This document shows positions 1 to 6,280 of a DNA stretch of 6,280 nt, piece by piece. Source of the stretch: an uncultured Bacteroidales bacterium (lineage in GTDB: Bacteria > Bacteroidota > Bacteroidia > Bacteroidales > P3); contig CAMWIS010000094.1 of NCBI GenBank assembly GCA_947174375.1, forward strand, positions 1-6,280, given 5' to 3'. Position 1 is the stretch's first letter, and each line of letters begins with the position of its first letter. Made by a program: the position numbers and the translations under genes. The notes under the pieces are model-generated. The model searched no databases. It was not told the origin of the DNA and saw only the letters and a program-made list of their open reading frames with translations.

Positions 1-2516
1 GGCGAAATCCCCGTCAAAACCTCATACGGAATCGTCTGCAAGGCATCGGCCATGTGCGTCACGGGCCATTCCTTGCCGAAGAGAATGACCTCGTCGCCCT
101 CGGCGGCTTCGATACCGGTCAAGTCCAGCATACACATATCCATACAGATGTTGCCGATGATGGGGGCGGTTTTGCCGTGTATCCACACCCGGCCTACGCC
201 CCGGCTGAGCCGCCGGTTCAGGCCGTCGGCATAACCGACGCACAGCACGCCTATCCGCATGGGCCGTTCGGCGATGAACCGCCGCCCGTAGCCGACGGCC
301 TCGCCGGCCTCGATCGTGCGGATTTGGGCGATCGTGGTCTTGAACGTGCTGACGGTTTCCAAGCGGCCTTCCATTTCGGCGGTGACGCCGACGCCGTAAA
401 GCCCGATGCCGAGACGCACCATATCGTATTGGTATTCGGGGAAACGGCAGATGCCGGCCGTATTGAGCGCGTGCCGCAGCACTTCGCCGCCGTAGGGCAA
501 GTGCGACTTCAGCCAGCCGCTCATGCGGTCGAAACGCTGTAACTGCGCCAAGGTATATTCATCCATAGACGGGTCGTCGGCCGTGGCCAGGTGCGTGAAG
601 ATGGAACGCACGCGCAGGCGCGGTTCTTCGGCCAGGCAAGCCAACAGCCGTTCCAAATCGGCCTCTTCGAAGCCCAACCGGTGCATCCCCGTATCCAATT
701 TGACATGAATGGCGACCGTATCAGTGCTGCCGGCCGGCAACTGCCGCAACTGTTCGCGCAGCAAATCCAGCATACGGAAGCTATATATCTCCGGTTCCAA
801 ACGGTATTGCAATACGGAGGCCAAGCCCTCGGGCTCGGCGTTCACGACCATAATCGGCATACGGATGCCCTGCTCGCGCAGGCTGACGCCCTCGTCGGCA
901 TAGGCCACGGTGATGTAGTCGCTGTGGTGGAACGCCAACGCGTTGGCCACTTCGTAGGAGCCGCTGCCATAGGAGAACGCCTTGGCCATAATCATGACCT
1001 TGGTCTGCGGCTTGAGGCGGGAACGGAAGAAATTGAGGTTATGGATCATGGCCTCCAAATCGATTTCCATGACCGTTTCGTGCACCTTCTTCTGCAAACG
1101 CCGCACAATCTGTTCAAACGCGAAGCGGCGCGCCCCCTTGATTAAAATGACTTCGTCGTGCCAGGCCGCGGGGTCGAACGCCTGCATGAACGCCTCGGTA
1201 TCGGCATAAAACGCCGTTTCCAAGCCGTCGATGGCGAACAGGGCCTTATGTTGCAGGAGTTGCGGCCCGATGCCGACCAGCGCGTCTATCTTATGGCGGC
1301 GCAGCAAATCGGCCACGGTGCCGTAGAGTTGCGCTTCCGGCAGACCGCTTTGCAGGATGTCGGACAGGATGATGCGCGTGCGCCGCCCCTGCGCCTGATG
1401 CAACAGGTAGTCCACGGCCAGGCCGAAAGCGTCGTAATCGGCATTGTAGGCATCGTTAATCAGGTAGTTGCGGTTGATGCCCTCTTTGAGTTCCATGCGC
1501 ATCTCCACGGGCGTGAGTTGCGCCATGCGCAACGCGATGTCGGCCGGCGCCACGCCGTAATCGAGCAGGAACAGCCAGCAGTGCATGACGTTCTCCAGCG
1601 AGGCGGCGTCGGTAAACGGAACCTCTATCTGTTGCGGCTGCGAGGGTTGGGCGTTATAGACCGCCGTCAAGCGCGTGTAGCGGCGGCCGCCGCGCACGAC
1701 TTCCGCCCGTTCGGTCAGTTGCAGGGCCACCCCCTCCGCGGCGGCCGCAGTCCCGCCATCCGGCAGTTGCGCCGACCAAGCGAGGCGGCGCACGGACTGC
1801 AAGGCCGCATCCGCCGCTATCCGCCCGCCTATCAGCGGGTCGTCGGCACAGTATATCAGTTTTTCCGCCCCGTGGAACAGTTGCAGTTTTTCGGCGGCCT
1901 TCTGTCCGTTATCGCTGAAATTGGCCGCGTGCGCCGCCCCCACGTTCGTGAGGATGCCCACGGTGGGCCGTATCATGCGCGCGAGCGCGGCCATCTCGCC
2001 GGGTTGGGATATGCCGGCCTCGAAAATGCCGAGACCGTGCCACGGCTGCAACTCCCACAACGAGAGCGGCACGCCGACTTGGGAATTATAACTCTTGGGG
2101 CTTTTGCCCACGCGGCAATCCGGCGCCAGCAACGCGGACAGCCATTCCTTGACCACCGTCTTGCCGTTGCTGCCCGTGATGCCCACCACCGGCACGTCAA
2201 ACTGGCGGCGGTAAGCGGCCGCCAATCGTTGCAGGGCGGCCAACGTATCGTCCGCCAACAGGAAAACGGCCTCCGGATAACGTTCGGACGCCGCCTCGGG
2301 CATGGCCGACACCAAGAATGCGCGGACGCCCTTACCGTAAAGCTGCGGTATATAACGGTGCCCGTCGTTCTTGGCCGTCTTCAACGCCACGAACAGACAG
2401 ACGTCGGCCCGCCGCAGATAGCGGGAATCCGTCAACAATTCCTCAATCATCCGCCCGTCCGCCGTTTCGGCGGGCACCTGTGCATAACGCGCGACCTGTG
2501 TTAAACTCAGTCCCAT
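1..2516 (-). CDS. murF-alr: Bifunctional MurF ligase / alanine racemase fusion (3' end outside window)
   Basis: This is an open frame of 838 codons with no stop before the left edge; comparison with family length suggests only about 10-15 C-terminal residues are missing. The N-terminal half is MurF, which adds D-Ala-D-Ala to UDP-MurNAc-tripeptide using ATP in the cytoplasm. It has an N-terminal substrate domain (about 1-85, with LTDSR near residue 28), the P-loop GITGSNGKT with Lys119, FEAGISQPGEM, and a C-terminal ligase domain with NDAYN at 354-358 and the SDILQSG segment. From about residue 480 the chain is a fold-type III PLP-dependent alanine racemase making D-Ala. It shows the PLP lysine in AKAFSYGSG (Lys512), KLDTGMHRLGF, MVRLGIGLYG, the catalytic tyrosine in VGYGRRF (Tyr743) and ICMDM at about 790-794. 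Both halves look catalytically complete. This fused arrangement is usual in Bacteroidota and rare elsewhere. The ATG at 2516 lies 19 bases after the upstream stop, and no in-frame start lies between them. Residue numbers assume this start. Confidence 0.95.
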   Translation of the reverse strand, partial: MGLSLTQVARYAQVPAETADGRMIEELLTDSRYLRRADVCLFVALKTAKNDGHRYIPQLYGKGVRAFLVSAMPEAASERYPEAVFLLADDTLAALQRLAAAYRRQFDVPVVGITGSNGKTVVKEWLSALLAPDCRVGKSPKSYNSQVGVPLSLWELQPWHGLGIFEAGISQPGEMAALARMIRPTVGILTNVGAAHAANFSDNGQKAAEKLQLFHGAEKLIYCADDPLIGGRIAADAALQSVRRLAWSAQLPDGGTAAAAEGVALQLTERAEVVRGGRRYTRLTAVYNAQPSQPQQIEVPFTDAASLENVMHCWLFLLDYGVAPADIALRMAQLTPVEMRMELKEGINRNYLINDAYNADYDAFGLAVDYLLHQAQGRRTRIILSDILQSGLPEAQLYGTVADLLRRHKIDALVGIGPQLLQHKALFAIDGLETAFYADTEAFMQAFDPAAWHDEVILIKGARRFAFEQIVRRLQKKVHETVMEIDLEAMIHNLNFFRSRLKPQTKVMIMAKAFSYGSGSYEVANALAFHHSDYITVAYADEGVSLREQGIRMPIMVVNAEPEGLASVLQYRLEPEIYSFRMLDLLREQLRQLPAGSTDTVAIHVKLDTGMHRLGFEEADLERLLACLAEEPRLRVRSIFTHLATADDPSMDEYTLAQLQRFDRMSGWLKSHLPYGGEVLRHALNTAGICRFPEYQYDMVRLGIGLYGVGVTAEMEGRLETVSTFKTTIAQIRTIEAGEAVGYGRRFIAERPMRIGVLCVGYADGLNRRLSRGVGRVWIHGKTAPIIGNICMDMCMLDLTGIEAAEGDEVILFGKEWPVTHMADALQTIPYEVLTGIS

Positions 2517-2535
2517 GACCCGATTACTTTGGCGG

Positions 2536-3531
2536 TTATTCCCGCTCCGACTTCTTCAATGGATTTTCCGTCAAGCGCGCATACAACGCCCGCGCACGGC
2601 AGATATCCATGGTTTCGCAAAGGGCGCGCACCGTACAGCGCACGGCCGTTTCAAGCGGCGTCTGCCCAAGCGTATAGATAGGTTCCATATGTACGAACGG
2701 CAAACCGGCCGTATAGGCGCAGAGGCGGTCGGTGCCGAAATGCCGCTGAATCCGGTCGGACTGTTCCTTGTAAGGACAAAGCACGGCATGGAACGCGTCG
2801 CCGACGGTCTCGCGCCCCTCGGTAAAGAAGCGCCTCAGGTTGTAGGGGCCGAACACCGGCATCCCGCTTTCCTGCAAGCCCGCCGTCAGCGGTTGCAAGA
2901 CTTCCTTGTCGGCCTCGCACAGTTCCGTCGCCTCCAAATCGGGATTCATCGACAGGAGCGCAATCCGCGGCACCGTGATATTGAAATCGCTCTGCAACGT
3001 GCGGTACAGGCTCTCGACGCGCTCTTTGACCTTGTCGGCCGACAGGCGTTCCGACAGCCGGTCCATCTGCAAGGAGGTCATGAACGTGACCCGCCATTTC
3101 TCCAACAGCCACAGCCGGAACGGCCGGCCGCCGCCGAACTGGGACGCCAGCCAAAGCGGCGTATTCTTATAGGCGGGCAACGCCGTCCGCACCGCCTCCG
3201 CATCCACCGGTAGCGTGATAAGCGCCTTCAACTCCTCCGACTGCAAATGCGCCAACGCCTGCGACAGGGCGGCGGCCGGATTGTCTTCCGTATCCCAAAG
3301 CATGGGCCGTTTGCCTTTCAAGTCCGCCCACTGCGCCGCCGAAGCGAAGGTCGTTTCGTGCAGCCCCATCGCCTTGGTCCGTTGCCCCATGGCGGCCAAC
3401 GAAGCGTAACCGAACGGGAAAGCCGTTTCCAAAAAGAACGGCTCCGACAGGATCCGGGCTAAAATCTGATAACTGTATTCATCGGCATTCCCATGCGTAA
3501 TCCCGATTTTGATGCGTTCTTCCTTTTCCAA
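2536..3531 (-). CDS. Degenerate PdxA-like protein (probable pseudoenzyme)
   Basis: This 331-residue protein matches the length and layout of PdxA, the metal- and NAD-dependent 4-hydroxythreonine-4-phosphate dehydrogenase of pyridoxal phosphate synthesis. The start KIGITHG corresponds to the Bacteroidota PdxA N terminus. Later landmarks are LITLPVDA (105-112, for TAPINK), WRVTFMTS (146-153), ALLSMNP (191-197), VFGPY (226-230), FHAVLCPYKEQ (247-257) and AGLPFV (275-280). The functional residues are gone. The three metal histidines align with Leu154, Asp198 and Lys255, the substrate-binding GHTE is replaced around residues 123-126, and the SxDHGT motif reads MEPIYT. PdxA activity is therefore unlikely. 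The unbroken frame and normal length suggest a kept protein rather than a decaying gene; its role is unknown. I chose the TTG at 3531 because it gives a family-like N terminus 16 bases after the pepA stop. The frame stays open to an ATG at 3660, but that extension only overlaps pepA and looks unlike any family N terminus. The family call is fairly firm and the loss of activity is inferred. Confidence 0.82.
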   Translation of the reverse strand: MEKEERIKIGITHGNADEYSYQILARILSEPFFLETAFPFGYASLAAMGQRTKAMGLHETTFASAAQWADLKGKRPMLWDTEDNPAAALSQALAHLQSEELKALITLPVDAEAVRTALPAYKNTPLWLASQFGGGRPFRLWLLEKWRVTFMTSLQMDRLSERLSADKVKERVESLYRTLQSDFNITVPRIALLSMNPDLEATELCEADKEVLQPLTAGLQESGMPVFGPYNLRRFFTEGRETVGDAFHAVLCPYKEQSDRIQRHFGTDRLCAYTAGLPFVHMEPIYTLGQTPLETAVRCTVRALCETMDICRARALYARLTENPLKKSERE

Positions 3532-3547
3532 AACCTTTGTCTTTAGG

Positions 3548-4960
3548 TTATTTTTGACTCCACAATTCGAGGAAACGCCCGATCCAACGGACGCCCATGC
3601 CCGTCGCGCCTTTCCGCCACGCGCTTTCATCCTTGCCGTAATAGGCCACGCCGGCCACATCCAAATGCAGGAACGGCGTCTTGCCGGCGAAATGACCGAC
3701 GAACTTGGCGGCCGTAATCATGCCGGCCACCCCGCTGCCGCAGTTCTTCAATTCGGCCACGGCCGATTCCAACTCCCGGTCGTATTCCGGCCACATCGGG
3801 AACAGGCAGTAGCGTTCCTGTACGTCTTCGGACGCCCGCTCCAAACACTGCGCCATCGCTTCCGGCCAACGTTCCCGCATGGCCACGATGCCTTTCGTGC
3901 CGATGGCCCGCGAAGCCGCCCCCGTGAGCGTGGCCATCGAGATAATGGCGGCCGGCGCGTAGTGCTTGTGCGCGTAGGCCGTCGCATCGGCGAGCAACAG
4001 ACGCCCCTCGGCATCGGTATTGACGATTTCGACCGAGGTCTCGCCGCCGATACGGATGATGTCGCCCGGCACGAGCGCATTACCGTTGAGCCGGTTGTCG
4101 GTGGCCGGCACCAAGGCCACGATATAGAGCGGCAGGGCCTGCCTGGCCGCCAGGGCCAGAATGCCGGCCGCCATCGCGCCGCCCGCCATATCGGTCTTCA
4201 TGTCGTCCATATAGTTGCCGGTCTTGATGTTCATGCCGCCGGCGTCGAATACCACGCCCTTGCCCACCAAGACCACGGGCTTCGCGTTGCGTGCGTTGTC
4301 CGGCTTGTAGATGAATTCGGCGAAGGCCGGTTCATCCACGCTGCCGCGGTTTACGCCCAGCAAGCCGCCCATGCCGGCTTTTTCCATGTCCTTGCGCGTC
4401 CACAGTTTGGCCGTCACGCCCAAGGGTTTCAGGTGCGCGGCCATTTCCCGCGCGAAAGCCCCGGCGTTCAAATCCGATACGGGCTGTTCCACGAGCGACT
4501 TCACCCAGTTGACTTCAGCCGCCCGTTCCCGCATGGCCGTGAGGTCGGCGGCCGTCACGCCCCCGCCCTCTATGGCCGTCAATTCGGGCGCGGCTTTCCG
4601 CTCCGCCTTATACGTATCGAACACATAGAGGTTCAACAGGAAACTCTCCGCCAACGCCCGCACGGCCGCTGCGTCCTGCCATTCCAAATCGGTCAGCACC
4701 CAGCGGCTGCCCGGCAGGGCGCGCGCCTTGTCGGCCCAGCGGCGGCCCCACGTCCGCACCCGCAGCAGGTAGTCCATCGTCGTTTCGTCCGCCTGCCGTT
4801 CCGGCAGCCACAGGTAGGCGTGCGGTTCCGGCAGGTGGAAATCCGTCCAGCTGCCTTTCGGTTGGTCGGCGGCCATCCGCTTGACATACATCTGCTCGGC
4901 GTCCGCCGGATTCTTCCGGTTGCCTTTGAGCAGGAACAGCCGATACACCTTATTCTTCAT
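3548..4960 (-). CDS. pepA: M17 family leucyl aminopeptidase (cytosol aminopeptidase)
   Basis: This 470-residue zinc/manganese aminopeptidase removes N-terminal residues from peptides in the cytoplasm. The N-terminal domain (about 1-150) is poorly conserved, as is normal for the family. The catalytic domain carries every expected residue: VGKGVVFDAGG with metal ligands Lys234 and Asp239, catalytic Lys246, Asp257 in MKTDM, and NTDAEGR with ligands Asp316 and Glu318 and catalytic Arg320. PATDNRLNGNALVPGDI (285-301) and the closing GATGMGVRWIGRFLE (451-465) are also family signatures. There is no signal peptide. The ATG at 4960 lies inside the last codons of the upstream small membrane-protein gene (11-base overlap), which suggests translational coupling. 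The family normally forms hexamers. In some bacteria PepA also binds DNA, but nothing here shows that. The enzyme looks active; its exact substrate preference cannot be read from the sequence. Confidence 0.95.
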   Translation of the reverse strand: MKNKVYRLFLLKGNRKNPADAEQMYVKRMAADQPKGSWTDFHLPEPHAYLWLPERQADETTMDYLLRVRTWGRRWADKARALPGSRWVLTDLEWQDAAAVRALAESFLLNLYVFDTYKAERKAAPELTAIEGGGVTAADLTAMRERAAEVNWVKSLVEQPVSDLNAGAFAREMAAHLKPLGVTAKLWTRKDMEKAGMGGLLGVNRGSVDEPAFAEFIYKPDNARNAKPVVLVGKGVVFDAGGMNIKTGNYMDDMKTDMAGGAMAAGILALAARQALPLYIVALVPATDNRLNGNALVPGDIIRIGGETSVEIVNTDAEGRLLLADATAYAHKHYAPAAIISMATLTGAASRAIGTKGIVAMRERWPEAMAQCLERASEDVQERYCLFPMWPEYDRELESAVAELKNCGSGVAGMITAAKFVGHFAGKTPFLHLDVAGVAYYGKDESAWRKGATGMGVRWIGRFLELWSQK

Positions 4961-5222
4961 GTTCTATCATTTTCAAGGCCTCCAACGTCTGCGTGGCGGC
5001 CGTACCGTGATGCAACTGAAAGCGCGGGCAGTCTTCGTGGCGGCCGCCCGGCGGCACCGTGCAATGGCCGCAGTCGTGCTGCCGTCCGTCGCCGAAATCG
5101 ATATCCGACATCGCGCAACGGTGCAGGAAGCGGCCGTCTTTCTTGAACAGAATCCGCACCGACAGGGCCACGACGGCCAATCCCATCACCACGATGGCGC
5201 TTAGGAGCACCGTCCAGTTCAT
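4950..5222 (-). CDS. Small single-pass membrane protein with four cysteines
   Basis: This is a 90-residue protein of unknown function. Residues 3-22 (WTVLLSAIVVMGLAVVALSV) form one hydrophobic helix, followed by the basic stretch RILFKK. That charge pattern suggests the C-terminal part faces the cytoplasm, although a signal-anchor reading is possible. The soluble part holds Cys36, Cys51, Cys54 and Cys65, with a CGHC pair and several histidines (34, 49, 53, 62), so binding of zinc, iron or another metal is plausible. From memory, short Bacteroidota proteins annotated as 'membrane or secreted protein' share this plan of one helix, a KK-[DN]-G-[RE]-F motif and spaced cysteines; I could not confirm the match. 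The start codon overlaps the recA stop in an ATGA, and the 3' end overlaps pepA by 11 bases, so it is very likely a real, co-translated gene. The last 20 residues are polar with no recognisable motif. Confidence 0.78.
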   Translation of the reverse strand: MNWTVLLSAIVVMGLAVVALSVRILFKKDGRFLHRCAMSDIDFGDGRQHDCGHCTVPPGGRHEDCPRFQLHHGTAATQTLEALKMIEHEE

Positions 5223-6250
5223 GCTTCTTTTTCTTTCAACGCGTTGCGGATGGCCTGTTCCAGTTCCTCGCTCAGTTCCGGATTATCCTGCAACAGCTGC
5301 TTGACCGCATCGCGGCCTTGCCCCAGCTTGGTATCGCCGTAGCTGAACCACGAGCCGCTCTTTTTGATGATATTCATGTCGGTGGCCATGTCGATGATTT
5401 CGCCCGAACGCGAAACGCCCTGCCCGTAAATCAAATCGAATTCCACGGTCTTGAAAGGAGGCGCCACCTTGTTCTTGACGATTTTGACCTTGACGCGGTT
5501 ACCGACCACGTTGTCGCCCTCTTTAATCTGGGAGATACGGCGGATGTCAATCCGGACGGACGCATAGAACTTGAGCGCGTTACCGCCCGTCGTCGTTTCG
5601 GGGTTGCCGAACATGACGCCGATTTTTTCGCGCAACTGGTTGATGAAGATGCAGCAGCAACCCGTCTTGCTGATAATGGACGTCAGTTTACGCAAGGCCT
5701 GCGACATCAAACGCGCGTGCAAACCCATCTTGCTGTCGCCCATCTCGCCCTCGATTTCGCTGCGCGGCGTAAGGGCCGCCACCGAGTCGATGACCATGAT
5801 GTCCACGGCGCCGGAACGGATCAGGTTCTCCGCAATGGCCAAGGCCTGCTCGCCGTCGTCGGGCTGCGAGATAAACAGGTCGTCCACATTGACGCCCAGC
5901 TTCTGCGCGTAAACGGGATCGAACGCGTGCTCGGCGTCGATGAAAGCCGCGATGCCGCCTTTCTTCTGCGCTTCGGCGATGGCGTGAATCGCCAGGGTCG
6001 TCTTACCGGAAGACTCCGGGCCGTAGATTTCGATGATACGGCCTTTCGGCAGGCCGCCGATGCCCAAGGCCATGTCCACGCCGATGGAACCCGTCGAAAT
6101 GGTTTCGACTTCCTCTACCGGCTGGTCGCTCATCTTCATGATGGCCCCCTTGCCGTACGACTTTTCTATTTTGTCCAACGTCAGCTGTAACGCCTTGAGT
6201 TTCTCGGCTCTCTGCTCGTTCTGCTCCATGTTTTCTTCTTTCTTTGCCAT
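5219..6250 (-). CDS. recA: Recombinase RecA
   Basis: This 343-residue RecA forms ATP-dependent filaments on single-stranded DNA, carries out strand exchange in homologous recombination and supports DNA-damage responses. All core motifs are present: Walker A GPESSGKTT at 77-85 (Lys83), catalytic Glu107 in FIDAEHA, Walker B MVIDSVAAL at 152-160, the L1 region PRSEIEGEMGDS, the Gln205 switch in INQLREKIGVMFGNP, and loop L2 with PETTTGGNALKFYASVR. The C-terminal domain ends in a short acidic and basic tail. No intein interrupts the gene. A run of three cysteines (198-200) before IFINQ is unusual. I chose the ATG at 6250; Met8 is a possible internal alternative that would only trim the variable N terminus. 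The TGA stop overlaps the start of the next gene, so recA heads the visible gene chain. Confidence 0.98.
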   Translation of the reverse strand: MAKKEENMEQNEQRAEKLKALQLTLDKIEKSYGKGAIMKMSDQPVEEVETISTGSIGVDMALGIGGLPKGRIIEIYGPESSGKTTLAIHAIAEAQKKGGIAAFIDAEHAFDPVYAQKLGVNVDDLFISQPDDGEQALAIAENLIRSGAVDIMVIDSVAALTPRSEIEGEMGDSKMGLHARLMSQALRKLTSIISKTGCCCIFINQLREKIGVMFGNPETTTGGNALKFYASVRIDIRRISQIKEGDNVVGNRVKVKIVKNKVAPPFKTVEFDLIYGQGVSRSGEIIDMATDMNIIKKSGSWFSYGDTKLGQGRDAVKQLLQDNPELSEELEQAIRNALKEKEA

Positions 6251-6280
6251 ATTGATAAAGTGTTTATGTTTTCGATTCGA
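6251..6280 (-). other. Partial AT-rich 5' leader of recA
   Basis: These 30 bases lie immediately upstream of the recA ATG and are much richer in A and T than the rest of the window. No Shine-Dalgarno sequence is visible, which fits Bacteroidota, where A-rich leaders commonly replace it. I do not see a convincing Bacteroidota promoter (TTTG ... TAnnTTTG) in this fragment; the promoter is probably beyond the right edge. Confidence 0.35.

Noticed and set aside
54..1145. Plus-strand open frames at 54-542 and 591-1145
   Set aside because: Both lie antisense to the alanine racemase domain and have no independent support.
1158..2504. Plus-strand open frame of 448 codons
   Set aside because: It is antisense to the MurF half of the fusion, which shows clear family motifs; the plus-strand translation has no recognisable domain.
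2517..2535. Possible promoter or terminator between the PdxA-like gene and murF-alr
   Set aside because: The gap is only 19 bases with no hairpin, T-run or Bacteroidota promoter elements.
2651..3154. Minus-strand frame of 167 codons inside the PdxA-like gene
   Set aside because: It is an alternative frame of the same strand within a gene that has family landmarks from end to end; it is Arg-rich and motif-free.
3509..5146. Plus-strand open frame of 545 codons opposite pepA and the PdxA-like gene
   Set aside because: It lies antisense to well-recognised genes, its translation is dominated by His, Arg, Gly and Pro without any motif, and long antisense frames are expected in GC-rich coding DNA.
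5318..6190. Plus-strand open frame of 290 codons
   Set aside because: It is antisense to recA, whose identity is certain; the composition is Asp-, Arg- and His-rich shadow sequence.
6271..6280. TTCGATTCGA, containing the near-palindrome TCGA-T-TCGA, upstream of recA, as a possible operator
   Set aside because: It is too short and cut by the window edge; it matches no LexA-type box I know, and chance occurrence is likely.

Overview
The window is protein-coding almost end to end, and all five genes lie on the minus strand in one direction. Read in the direction of transcription (from high to low coordinates) they are recA, a 90-residue membrane protein with four cysteines, an M17 leucyl aminopeptidase (pepA type), a PdxA-like protein that has lost its active-site residues, and a MurF-alanine racemase fusion that runs off the left edge. 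The genes overlap or sit very close: a 4-base ATGA overlap, an 11-base overlap, then gaps of 16 and 19 bases. This looks like a single operon led by recA. Only 30 bases upstream of recA are visible, so any promoter is mostly out of view. No RNA gene, mobile element, CRISPR array or terminator was found, and no gene-free stretch reaches 300 bases.

The organism is most likely a member of the Bacteroidota (Bacteroidales-like). MurF fused to alanine racemase in one chain is typical of that phylum. The PdxA-like protein begins with the Bacteroidota form of the family's N-terminal motif (KIGITHG). RecA and the aminopeptidase also read like Bacteroidota versions, and the starts lack obvious Shine-Dalgarno sequences. 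The DNA is clearly GC-rich for this phylum, which would suit a high-GC gut lineage such as the Alistipes group, but that placement is only a guess.

The cluster mixes housekeeping functions: homologous recombination (RecA), peptide turnover (PepA), a vitamin B6-pathway relative, and two steps feeding D-Ala-D-Ala into peptidoglycan (Alr and MurF). Alr needs pyridoxal phosphate, the end product of the pathway to which true PdxA belongs.

The most unusual item is the PdxA-like gene. Its frame is intact over 331 codons and the fold landmarks remain. By alignment from memory, all three metal-binding histidines and most substrate-contact residues of PdxA are replaced. It is best read as a pseudoenzyme or a protein with a new role. 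The four-cysteine membrane protein locked between recA and pepA is the second item worth following up. I see no evidence of a phage-defence or other multi-gene accessory system here.
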